A stretch of 64,000 nt of DNA, from contig RSEE01000028.1 in the NCBI GenBank assembly GCA_003971905.1, positions 372,001 through 436,000 of the forward strand, written 5' to 3'. A program made the translations under genes and the position numbers. Shown here piece after piece: positions 35,549-44,380 of the stretch. Within the stretch, counting starts at the first letter, position 1. Every line of letters begins with the position of its first letter. The notes under the pieces were generated by a model, which worked only from the letters and a program-made list of their open reading frames with translations, was not told the DNA's origin and searched no databases. The stretch comes from Moniliella sp. 'wahieum' (taxonomy: Eukaryota; Basidiomycota; Moniliellomycetes; Moniliellales; Moniliellaceae).

Positions 35549-36042
35549 CAGAAGCCAAAGACTTCCAATGCGCAAACATCTTGACCGCTGTCTTGGTGCG
35601 GTAGTATCCTCGCGTCGTCAAAACCACGGGGGAAGAACGGCTCTTGAGAGCGTCCCTGGTACTTGGCGTTCTTGTCGCATTCTGCTTGTTCCAGCAGCCG
35701 AATCAGCTCCTTCTCCCGGCGTTCCAAAGGTGTCGCAGTGCTCTCATGTACCACTCTCCAGTACGCGCTCTGCGCCTCCAGCGTTCCCGAGTCGCGCAGC
35801 GTGTGGTCCATTTCCATTCCGGATCCTGCGATTGCTCCAGGCCCCACCACGCGGTAGTCAGTGCGCTGTGCCCTCCGTCCGCGCCTCGTCCCATCCTCAT
35901 CCTCCACAGTAGGTTCTTGTGGATGTGTGGGTGTCGGGGATGGAGCGCACCAGCTGGAAATGGGCTCCCGCACTGCCTCATGCGACGCACTAAACTTGGC
36001 CTGGGAGCGGGTGCAAGCCACGATGTGCTCCAACGAGGACAT
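35548..36042 (-). CDS. Unknown protein of a two-copy family, 164 residues
   Basis: An uninterrupted frame starting MSSLEHIVACTRSQAKFSAS. A paralogue at 38087-38504 shares MSSLEHIVACT, the central SAYWRVVHEST / SAYRRAAHEST block and the YQGRSQEPFFP / YQGRTQEPFFP block. Between them are a charged DEDGTRRGRRAQR stretch and a Glu/Leu/Arg-rich helix (RREKELIRLLEQAE) that could be a short coiled coil. There is no zinc or transposase motif. Conservation at three separated protein blocks suggests past selection for protein. No known family is recognised. Confidence 0.6.
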   Translation of the reverse strand: MSSLEHIVACTRSQAKFSASHEAVREPISSWCAPSPTPTHPQEPTVEDEDGTRRGRRAQRTDYRVVGPGAIAGSGMEMDHTLRDSGTLEAQSAYWRVVHESTATPLERREKELIRLLEQAECDKNAKYQGRSQEPFFPRGFDDARILPHQDSGQDVCALEVFGF

Positions 36043-36270
36043 AACGCCGCCCCTGCATATGCTGCGCGTGGAGCGACACAGCGTGCGGAGCTGGAGACCA
36101 ACCTGGACCTGCTAGTCAGAGAGCTTGAGGTACGGGACGGACGGAATGGCGGAGAGCCAGTTGTGGCTCAGCGGGTTGCTGTGCTCAACCACATGGCGAC
36201 CATCGGCAGCGTCCCTGCAGCAACTCCTGTCGACTGGGAACGGTGGTGGCTACGGTGACGACGCAGCACC

Positions 36271-36323
36271 AAGCTGGGGCGAAGCCCCAGCCGACGGGCC
36301 GTAGGCCCGGTGGTCTCCTCGTT
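36271..36323 (+). repeat. Copy B of the hairpin-terminal repeat
   Basis: GCTGGGGC-GAA-GCCCCAGC is followed by GGGCC-GTA-GGCCC, then GGTGGTCTCCTCGTT. It is the reverse complement of copy C at 13875 and identical in its tail to copy D at 60341. It ends the candidate element copy 1. Confidence 0.8.
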
Positions 36324-36996
36324 AACCATTAATCATTGGTCACCTGACCGGCCACAATAACCTACTGCCACATCTCGTCCAAAATGCCTCACGTCCCGGA
36401 GTAATCGAAGAAGAAGAGAGGCTTGAATGTGGATATGCACTGCCACTACCACACCACCACATGCTGTCTTAGGAAGCAACGTCCTTCCCGTTATTACACA
36501 AAGAAGTGACAGCGACGGAGCGTAATTTGGACGCATTATTTGACACACACTTCTCATTTGCGGCAAAAGCGTATAATACCAGTGTTATAACAGTGTGCAA
36601 TGTGTAGGATATCTCGGCATTATCGACGATCGATAGCGCGATTGTTTTGGAAGAGGCACAATGAGCTTGTGGGTGAAGGAGAGATAGAGGAAGAGATATA
36701 CAGAGACAGACTGGAATAGCTATGACACTACATTATGGGCCCAGAAGTAAGAGTCCTCCTACGTCGGGAGCGAGCCCGATCCATGCGGAAGCATGGCACT
36801 GCATATCGCAGCCCACACTGCTGCACGCAACGGTAATCGATAACACGTACTGGTATAACAACCGTACTACTATTATATTAGTGCAACAACATACCCCAGT
36901 ATAGTATAAGACACCACATATATATGGAGGACACATCTTGTCAGCATCCCTCCCCACAGCTCAACCACCTTGATCCAACTTCTCTTCCAAGACCTC
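36324..36996. other. Intergenic region; promoter of the possible secreted protein
   Basis: AT-richer than its surroundings. It contains TATTATATTAG near 36870 and ACATATATATGG near 36914-36925, the latter about 75 bases before the proposed start at 36997. No other gene is supported. Confidence 0.45.
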
Positions 36997-37250
36997 ATGA
37001 ATTCTTCACTGTGTTTTCGGTCGCCGTCGTTCTAGCCTCCATGGCGAACGCTGCACCCGCACCTGGCCCTAGCCCGGCCCCGTCCCAGCCCCAGCTCCTG
37101 CTGCGAATTTGCCTTTCACTTCCTGCGAAATTCCTCGGTGCGGACTGTAAATGTTTTCTGTTTTCATGAAGGAGACGTTCCTCTGCTCAACTATCGTTAC
37201 AAGTCCGGCAGAGCGAACGTTTCGGATGCCCTCAAGCTCCACTGTACCCC
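36997..37250 (+). CDS. Possible small secreted protein (frame broken, end uncertain)
   Basis: ATG at 36997 followed, after an apparent one-base loss, by FFTVFSVAVVLASMANAAPA, a convincing signal peptide with an Ala-rich cleavage region, then a PAPGPSPAPSQPQ linker. Further frames give FTSCEIPRCG and DVPLLNYRYKSGRANVSDAL, then LHCTP near 37240. The TATATA at 36914-36925 and a C/T-rich leader support transcription. It could be a small cysteine-containing secreted protein of effector type, but the mature part cannot be fixed because of frame changes or an unseen intron. It lies between the two copies of the candidate element. Confidence 0.4.
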
Positions 37251-38086
37251 ATGACCTTCTCCTGATCCCACCGTCGGTTCCAACCTTGACCGACTTTCAG
37301 GCGTCGTCGCGAGATGCATCGCCTTCGGTTCTGGCCGTTTGCGTGTCAATATGCTATCTCCTTATAAGTGGCAGTGGGATGCGGCCGACTAGTTCGATGA
37401 TGAGCACAAGTGCTTTTGTCCTTCAATTCTGTCTCTCTCTCTTCGCTACCCCCATTTCCCTTTTTTCTTCTCCCTTTGTCTTTCAAGCCATTAATAGGCT
37501 TCTTAAACTCTGTCTTCATTATTCACATCGTCATACACTATAGCGAGAGACGTCCCATTTTCCGATAGAACACCTGTACGCTTATACTTGGCTCGTTGGC
37601 CAAATCAGTAGCCCGCCGACTTGTGTTGCTATCTGAGCTTGAACCAAAACCTCATCAAGAGTCCAATTGAGTCACCAGCAATATGTCAGGTATCAGGACC
37701 CTCTTTTTCTCCTGTCATTCGCTTCCAGACAGGATACAGCGGGAGGGGATAGAATGGGCGCGATGGACATAATATGTGAGAGCCATGAACGATATCCAAT
37801 GAGATGAACCCCAGCAAGATTTTTGTTCCAATACTCAAACATACCTTCTTGCCGTGTTAGTGGCACAGTACCGGCGTGTCTCGTCATGACCACGGGGAAG
37901 AACGACTATGGTGTTGTTCTCTGGTGTTAGCGTTTTTTGGTCGGGTTCCGCCTGCTCCGATGCAGTTATGGTCCCTTTGGGATTCCATTATAGACGTTGT
38001 TGCCTTCAACTCATCCGTTAATTGTTTCCATGGCCCAAACATTTGCTCGCCATCCTGGGGGCATAGAATCCTCGCGTCGTCACAAC

Positions 38087-38504
38087 CTAAGGGAAGAAAG
38101 GTTCTTGAGTGCGTCCCTGGTACTGGGCGATTAATTCTTGACGCATTTCAACAGTCGAAGCAGCTTCTTCTCCCTGCGCTCTTAAGGTGTGGGTGCTCTC
38201 GTGTGCCGCCCTACGGTACGCAGACATCACTTCCCCTATTCCCGAGCACCGTAACGCGTTGCCCACTTTCAGTCCTGCTCCTCCGAATCTCCAGGTCCCA
38301 TCACTCAGTAGCCAGTACACGCATCGTCTTTCCCCCAAGCCTCGTCCTTTCTCTTCCTCCTCCACCGTCGGCTCGTAGAAGCGGGTGTTGGCGATGAGCG
38401 CATGAGCTGAACAATGGAATCCCGCGTCGCCTCATGCAATACCCCAAACTTGGGGACTGGGTGCAGGTGTGGGTGCAGGCTACAATGTGCTCAAGCGAGG
38501 ACAT
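38087..38504 (-). pseudogene. Degenerate paralogue of the 35548-36042 protein
   Basis: MSSLEHIVACTHTCTQSPSL at the start, then a frame change, DGTWRFGGAGLKVGN, MSAYRRAAHEST, a Glu-rich stretch, and QELIAQYQGRTQEPFFP at the end. It matches copy 1 in order and spacing but is split over two frames and diverged at most other positions. It could be a live gene with sequence errors; divergence of the linker favours decay. Confidence 0.55.
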
Positions 38505-38597
38505 GACACCAACAAACAGCGAGGTCGTTTGTAAGTTCTGCCTTAGACGAGTAACGCCGCCAGCGCTGCCAGGACGCTACGCTACATGCATGATAAA

Positions 38598-38682
38598 TCA
38601 GGACAGTGGAACGGTGGACGAAGGAACGGTGGGCAGGGGATGGTGGACGAAGGAACGGTGGGCGGGGGACGGTGGAACGGAG
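38598..38682 (+). repeat. GGTGGACGAAGGAACGGTGGG minisatellite
   Basis: Two and a half units of GTGGACGAAGGAACGGTGGGC(A/G)GGG plus flanking GTGGAACGG variants. The same G-rich motif precedes the paired hairpins at 14000 (minus strand), 36228 and 60280, tying the hairpin copies into one family. Confidence 0.8.
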
Positions 38683-38712
38683 GCTACCCAAGCTGGGCCA
38701 TAGACCGGGTTA

Positions 38713-39538
38713 GAATGCATCAAGCTTCACGCGCACGCAACTTTCAAGATTACGTTGACACATGGCACGTGACGCGTGACGTTCGCTCGGTCGCTTGAGG
38801 TTCTTTTCAACTGAACGTTCAACCGTTGAAGGTTCCGGTCACAAGTTTCAAGCTCTTCAAGTTCCGTGGGTCGTTGGAACGAATGAGCTGAAGGCGGGAA
38901 CGTATGAGTAAGACATCGGACCGGAATGCGTTTTCCGTGGATGCTTGGGCTCTCAACAAAAGACGGGCCCACCTCTGCTATCTCCGCCAGCGCGCGGACT
39001 ACGGCCGTCCCACGACGAATATCGCGGATCGATACAGAAAATGTGACAAAGGCAGTGGCTTTGAAAAGAACCGTGGGCGGCAAAAGGCCACTCACATCGC
39101 CATGAAATTGCAATCACATCCTCTTCAGCCACCCCGCCACAGTAGCTATGGTTTGAAACGTTGAATCAACAATATTAGTTACTAGTCACAAGTCACTGGT
39201 CAGCAGGATGAAACATTAAACAGTCTGGCTACACGGACGTTAGCTTATGCCCGGATGTCTCGCGAACGGCCGCCGCCACGCCGGTTTGCCAGCCCGTCCA
39301 AGACGTTGAACTGTAAAGTTGGTGTCGTTAGTGTGAGTGCGTGGAGTGCGTGGCGTCCGTGGTGGCCCGCGCGGGCTCAAGTGCGGATGCAGCTCCGTGG
39401 AAGCTTGTGGCCAGGTCGTGGACGTATAAAAAGCCACTTCCTCACCATGCAGTCTCCCTTACCATCCAGCACCACCAGCTACCGACGCAGCAACACCCAC
39501 CGCTTTCGTCTGTCCTCACTGCACGCTTCTCTCTCGCC
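38713..39538. other. Intergenic region; nitroreductase promoter
   Basis: Holds ACTGAACGTTCAACCGTTGAA (38811-38831) and CTAGTCACAAGTCACTGG words. CGTATAAAAAGCC at 39421-39433 is a TATA box about 110 bases before the nitroreductase ATG. No gene is supported. Confidence 0.55.
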
Positions 39539-40219
39539 ATGTCGACTTCCAGCTTCATCCAGGCCATCACTGCCCGCCGTAGCATCTACGCTCTCGGCAA
39601 TAAGTCGCCCCTCTCGAACGAGGCCCTTGTCAAGTACGCTATTTCTTTTTCGTCTCTTCTAATTGCGTAGCACCATCGCTTACTTTTCCCCTACCCCCCC
39701 CTCAGGCTCATCCAGGAGTCCATCCGCCAGAGCCCGAGCTCGTTCAACAGCCAGTCGTCGCGCGCCATCATCCTCCTTGACGATGCCCACAAGAAGTTTT
39801 GGCTTGAGCAGATCAAGGAGTACGGCAACAAAGACGTGGTCACCTACATGTCTGCGCGCCTGCCCCTCTTTGCTGCTGGCAAGGGTACCGTCCTCTTCTT
39901 TGAGGATGAGGCCACGATCAAGGGCATGCAGGAGCGCAATGCCGCTTTTGCCCCGGCCTTCCCATCCTTCTCGACCCAATCGTCGGGCATGGCCCAGATC
40001 AATACATGGACCGCTCTCGCGACCGAGAAGCTCGGCGGAAACCTGCAGCACATTGGCGCCATTTCCGGGGACTCGTATGTCGAGGGCCTGAGCAAGGCAT
40101 TGAACTTCCCCGCTACGTGGAAGCCCCTGGCTGAGTTGGTCTTTGGCTCGATTGAGAGCCCCGCTGGGGAGAAGACGTTCATCGAGGACGCTGACCGCTT
40201 CCGCGTCATCGGCGCCTAA
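39539..40219 (+). CDS. Frm2/Hbn1-type nitroreductase (one intron, intact)
   Basis: Small FMN-dependent oxidoreductase of the fungal Frm2 group, linked in yeast to oxidative and lipid stress responses; it reduces nitro compounds in vitro. Exon 1 (39539-39633) encodes MSTSSFIQAITARRSIYALG, the usual start with the RRS(I/Y) cofactor-binding region. Intron 39634-39705 is 72 nt (GTACGC..CTCAG). Exon 2 opens LIQESIRQSPSSFNSQSSRA, continues with GKGTVLFFEDEATIKGMQ and QSSGMAQINTWTALATEKLG, and ends FIEDADRFRVIGA at TAA 40217-40219. With 202 residues and no frame break this is one of the few undamaged genes here. A TATA box lies at 39421. Confidence 0.92.
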
Positions 40220-42274
40220 CGACATCTCATGCAAAATACACCTGGTCGTCAATAATAACAGTATTATACCTTTGTGGCTGTCTCTTTGCGGAGTGAGTTG
40301 GTCATGCATTTGGAGTATCCAAGTCATACTAGTTACTGGATAGAGGGTGGGCTAGGGGTTTATGACCAATGCAGCCTCTCTTCTATCACCTGTCCACTCG
40401 TTCTTGCACTAGCATTCGACCACGTGTGTTTATCATGGTAGGTTGTGACATAGAACGATGTTCGTGGCATACTACTACCTCAGATGGCCCAAATGTGTAG
40501 GAGCGGACCTTGACCAAGACGATCATACCAGCTGCACCACCAGCCTCCTGCGGGGTAAGATAAAGAGGGGGACATGGCGAATCTAATATGGCCCTGTATG
40601 GGCAATTGGCAAACACTTTTCTGATACCGGCTCCTTCGTCTCGGAACGTTTGAGTAGAGAAGACGCAAGAATGGTAAGAAGAGTTAATGACACGTGCACC
40701 TGCTGGGACGTGGGGGTGATAGCTTGCCTAGGCTGGTGGTGCACTAGGCCAGTTCATGACATAGCCCGCGGCGCGCTCGCCTTTCCTGTCCTCCTTCTCT
40801 GCAGTTGGTGCCCTTCTTTCTCTTCACACCACCGCTCCACTCTTCGCTTCGCTTCACTCGTAACTTCGTTCCCGCTCCCTGTGATCGATCGACTGACCCC
40901 CTCTCCTGTAGACTACTCGTCGGAACGGCACAACACTCAGGCTTCGCCACGTGCCCTAGTAACTAGTAACAAGTAACTGTTCGGCGAAGGGATGAAAGGC
41001 TCTACCTCTTCCTCTGAAGCATATGAAGTTTGTAGGAAAATGAACGCTCGTATGCAAAACATCCGGAACTTGGTACTGAGAGTGAGGGTATGTAGAATCC
41101 GCTATTAGCGAGAAGTATAGTAGTAAACACACTTACTTCGTTTTGTGTGGGGCCGGAAAGCTTCAACATGCCGCCTAGACTAATTCGCATCCCCTGTACC
41201 CAGAATTCGCAGCGGCGGGCATCGACGGTAGCGCATGCTTGGCTTTGTCAAACAACAACCGAGTTTGGGGGGCGTCGGGCGCCGCGTATATTGGTGGTAG
41301 CATGCAGCATGGCAACAGGTGTAACATAGAGTGTAGCGCGTATAGCATAGACGTGTGGATCTGCACAAGCTCTGTTGAATGAGTCGGAGCCACAGTCAGA
41401 CTAGTCCTAGTCACAACCCGTCACAACCGAAAGAAGCCAACCCTAAAACATGTGCCGGGACTGTGGGGAGTCAGAATTAGGAAGCCGTGCTTCACTCACC
41501 CACCGCCAGACAGTGACCCCGTGCTCGGCGAGGCTACGCAACTACGCATCGTCAGCGGAGTCTACGATTCGCGGCCCTTGCCCACGCCAAGCACAGGGGC
41601 AGCGACCGAAAACGCTCTGCGCGGTTTCTTCAAGCGCCAAGCGCCAAGCGTCAAGCTTCGCCCTGCTTCACCCCTTCAGCTGCCTAGGGACGCTTGGGAA
41701 GCCACAGTGGACGCACTGGAGAGCCTGTCCCCACGTGCCCCCGTCTGCCCCTGGGTGCAGCATCGAGAATGTGCCGATGAGTCCGCACACGTCCCTGAGC
41801 GCCTCCTGAACCCTGCTGAACGTTGAACCCCCCTCTGCCCTGTTGGGCAGAGGGCACGTAGGAACTGCGCCGCGAGGGTGTATTGTATGGAAAGGAGCCA
41901 CCCGCATGAGTACCGTGACGACGTTTGGCCGATGCCGCGGGGGGGAGGGGTGATCTTTTGACAGCGGCGCGTCCACAGAGGGCCGAGGGCGAGACTAGCG
42001 GGGTAGCCGGGGCGCACTGGCCGCAGTCTGTGCCTGAAGCACCTGACGCAACACCCGAATATGTACCAAACATTAGAGCCTACTCGTCTTTCTTCCTATA
42101 CGTCCACAGATCAAGAGGGAGGGGCAAGGGTGCCAAGGAAGGGCACGCCCAAAATGCCAGTTATATATAAACTGCTTCTCATCCGATGGCCGTACCAATA
42201 CCCACACCATACCTGCCACAAAGCTCCAGCACTCCCATCAGCCTCTTCTTCCTCATCCTCTTCCTCTCTGCACC
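40220..42274. other. Intergenic region of about 2 kb
   Basis: No supported gene. A frame at 41452-41826 (+) is open for 124 codons but has no recognisable feature. A perfect hairpin CCTCTGCCC-TGTT-GGGCAGAGG occupies 41832-41853. GTTATATATAAACTG near 42161-42175 is a TATA box about 110 bases before the next gene. Confidence 0.5.
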
Positions 42275-42844
42275 ATGCTCAGCACTCAACAGTCTGCCCC
42301 TGCCACCTCGACCTCTTCGTGCTCCAGTAGCCGTTTTACCAAAGCCATTCGCTCTGCCTTTGCGCCGTCGAGCCTCGCGCCATCTTGCCGCTCCCACTCG
42401 GACCTGGACCTAACTCGAACTCAAACCGACACAACGTTGGTCGGCTACGTTTCCAAGGAAAAGGACGAAGATGAGGAGACGTTGTCAAACTCGGTCCCCA
42501 TCCTCCCTTCTCAAGAAGTCTGGCGATTCGGCGCGGAATTTGATCCCTACCTTCCCCGGGCCCAATCTCCCAGGGTCCCCTCGGCTGCTTCTTCGCTCCC
42601 CGTCTCTCCCACTCGAACCGGGGCATGGCGGTTCGGGGGACAGTGGGACCCCTTGCGTCCAGATGAGCGGGAAAACGCTGCGAGTCGGGCTCGCCGCACG
42701 CTGTCGCCTGCGCCACGGCAAGCCAAGACGAACCCCAACAAGCCCACCTCATCCCGTCTCGACTCTACTGCATTCGGTCGAACTCTGGACCCACACCGGC
42801 CCTCGCTCAAGGAACACGCTCGGCTGGATGCAATGCGGTCGTGA
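42275..42844 (+). CDS. Unknown protein with three FG..DP repeat motifs, 189 residues, intact
   Basis: The family is unknown to me. An unbroken frame from MLSTQQSAPATSTSSCSSSR with a clear TATA box at 42161. After a Ser-rich leader, three motifs of the form FG-x3-DP-x2-P recur: VWRFGAEFDPYLPRA (about residue 82), AWRFGGQWDPLRPDE (about 118) and TAFGRTLDPHRPSLKE (about 166), separated by Ser/Pro/Arg-rich linkers. It has no signal peptide or membrane segment. The repeated short aromatic motifs in disordered sequence suggest a peptide-binding or scaffold role, which is inference. Confidence 0.65.
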   Translation: MLSTQQSAPATSTSSCSSSRFTKAIRSAFAPSSLAPSCRSHSDLDLTRTQTDTTLVGYVSKEKDEDEETLSNSVPILPSQEVWRFGAEFDPYLPRAQSPRVPSAASSLPVSPTRTGAWRFGGQWDPLRPDERENAASRARRTLSPAPRQAKTNPNKPTSSRLDSTAFGRTLDPHRPSLKEHARLDAMRS

Positions 42845-43229
42845 ATAGCAGCGTGACGATGACGTGATTGTGAATCGAGTTCGATAATGCTATGCTATAT
42901 CTTCTGGTCCGCTTACTGCTGTTGTCGTGGATTGGCAGGAAAGGTATATATGTTGACCTCCCACAGTAACAGGAGGATGAAAACGAGGGACAAAAGACTG
43001 TTCGACGCTAGAGCGGTTGGACAGAGCCGCTGCTGCCAGAGCGGGGGCGTGGCTCGGTTCGAGCCTAGATCGTGGTGGGTAGAAGGAGGTACGGAGTCCG
43101 GTGGTATGGGAGGGGGAGGCAGTGCGAGACAAAGAAGGGTGGTGCTTCACCACTGGGAGGGGGAAGGAGGAAGTGCTGTCTTGACCAATTGCGCCTCTTC
43201 GTCCAGCTCGAACCGATCCCGCGCTGGAC
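42845..43229. other. Intergenic region between convergent genes
   Basis: 3' flanks of the repeat-motif gene and AUR1, with no gene seen. GGTTCGAGCC at 43050 looks like a tRNA T-loop, but no tRNA folds around it. Confidence 0.5.
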
Positions 43230-44380
43230 TCAGGCCATACCCGCGGTCTCGGTGCTGAGGGGGCCCCCAGCCAAATAGACGGTCCACCCCGCGCGTCGTG
43301 GCCTCCTCAACATGAGCCCGGTCCAGGGGGCGAAGCCAAAGTGGGCAAAGACAGAGAAAAAGAGGATCGCCATCCCGGCGCCGGCAACCAGGTCGACAGC
43401 AAAATGGTGATGGAAGTACATGGTGGACCAGCACATGAATGCAAAATAGACGACCATGAACGCAGTCCCCATCGGCCCGCCATACCGGGCTACAAAGAGA
43501 GCACAACAAGCCGCTGTCGCAGCGTGGAGGGAAGGGATCGCTCCAAACACAACAGGGCCACGCCGAAACCCATCCGAGTAGAGGTGGGTGCCCAGCACCT
43601 CGTCCACCCGAACCAGGCCGGCTGCGTTACCGGGGAAAGAGTAGTTGGGCACAGTGCCCGCTGGGTATACGTCATGGAACCAGGGTGCAGCATGCGGGTT
43701 GAGGATATGAAGAAGTAGCCCGGACAGGTTTGGAGGCCAAGGCACCAGCCAAACGTGTTGGCTGCCCCAGGCGAGCCAAAGAACCAGATCCACCACCCTG
43801 CCAGAAAGGGCGAGGCAAAGTGGAGCACGCCGTAGAAGATCCATGCCACCACGTCTTGCACGGGCGAAGGGTCGAGGCCAATGGCCAAATCGTTGAGGAT
43901 GCGCAGAACGGGGGGGAACATGATGAGCAGTGGGGTAGAATACGGCCTCATGGGGCTTGCGGAGGTGGTAGCGCAACCAAACGAGCAGTGCCAGCGGTGC
44001 CATTAGGACCATGGAGAGAAACACTCCGAGTGGGGAGAGGAGAAAGGTCTCGAGAATAGGCAGAACAGTGGTGTGGATATCGGGGCGGATCGCATCTGGG
44101 ATGCGGCGAGCTTGCTTGAAGGCGGTCGTCCAGACTAGGGGGGGAGCCATTCCAAAGAGCAGGCCAGCAAGCCAGCGGAGTGGATGCTTGCCATTGAGGA
44201 GCACGTGGTGCAATGCCGCACGAGCCGGCGCAAGGGCGGGACGCATGTGCTGAGCAGGAGGATGGTGGCAAGGACAGATACGATGGGCAAGACAATCCTG
44301 CTCCAGATGGGCAGGTTGACGGCGGCAATGCGCTCGAGCACCGCGCTGCGGTGAGTGGCGCGCACATGGCGAGGACTCAT
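43230..44380 (-). CDS. AUR1: Inositol phosphorylceramide synthase catalytic subunit Aur1 (frame broken)
   Basis: Golgi enzyme that transfers phosphoinositol from phosphatidylinositol to ceramide; the target of aureobasidin A and essential in yeasts. Start MSPRHVRATHRSAVLERIAA at 44380, followed by hydrophobic segments (SRIVLPIVSVLATILLLSTC; FLSMVLMAPLALLVWL). The conserved region has WIFYGVLHFASPFLAGWWIW, then VVFGAIPSLHAATAA (PSLH motif) and WSTMYFHHHFAVDLVAG, which carry the catalytic His and Asp residues. The last 230 codons before 43230 are in one frame. Changes occur near 44200-44230, 43900-43950 and 43730-43760. An upstream ATG-like start at 44582 would add a Pro-rich leader and seems less likely. 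Confidence 0.9.

Larger units (their letters stand above)
35325..36323. mobile_element. Candidate undescribed element, copy 1: repeat R + ORF + minisatellite + paired hairpins
   Basis: A unit of about 1 kb with, left to right, repeat R (35325-35548), an ORF on the minus strand (35548-36042), about 200 bases of linker, a GGAACGGTGG/GGTGACGACG tract, AGCACCAAGCT, the hairpins GCTGGGGC-GAA-GCCCCAGC and GGGCC-GTA-GGCCC, and GGTGGTCTCCTCGTT at the right end. A diverged copy with the same order lies at about 37684-38712. Collinearity is seen directly; that it is mobile is inference. The right end resembles a Helitron 3' hairpin terminus. Confidence 0.5.
37684..38712. mobile_element. Candidate undescribed element, copy 2 (degenerate)
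   Basis: Same order as copy 1. A fragment of repeat R (GGTATCAGGACCCTCTTTTTCT, 37689) is followed by sequence related to the ORF (CCTCGCGTCGTC.CAACC, 38070; ACAATGTGCTCAAGCGAGGACAT, 38484), a GGTGGACGAAGGAACGGTGGG minisatellite (38598-38682), and AAGCTGGGCCATAGACCGGG, a worn remnant of the hairpins. An extra piece near 37875 (GTCATGACCACGGGGAAGAACG) repeats the start of the ORF region, so the copy is rearranged. Collinearity is seen; mobility is inferred. Confidence 0.5.

Noticed and set aside
38590-38690. CRISPR-like array of G-rich repeats
   Set aside because: Units are adjacent with no unique spacers; it is a degenerate minisatellite in a eukaryotic genome.
41452-41826. Open frame of 124 codons in the 2-kb gap
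   Set aside because: No domain or start context, and a competing frame on the other strand; coding status cannot be supported.
43040-43070. GGTTCGAGCC resembling a tRNA T-loop
   Set aside because: The flanking bases do not form the T-stem, and no acceptor or anticodon stem can be found around it.
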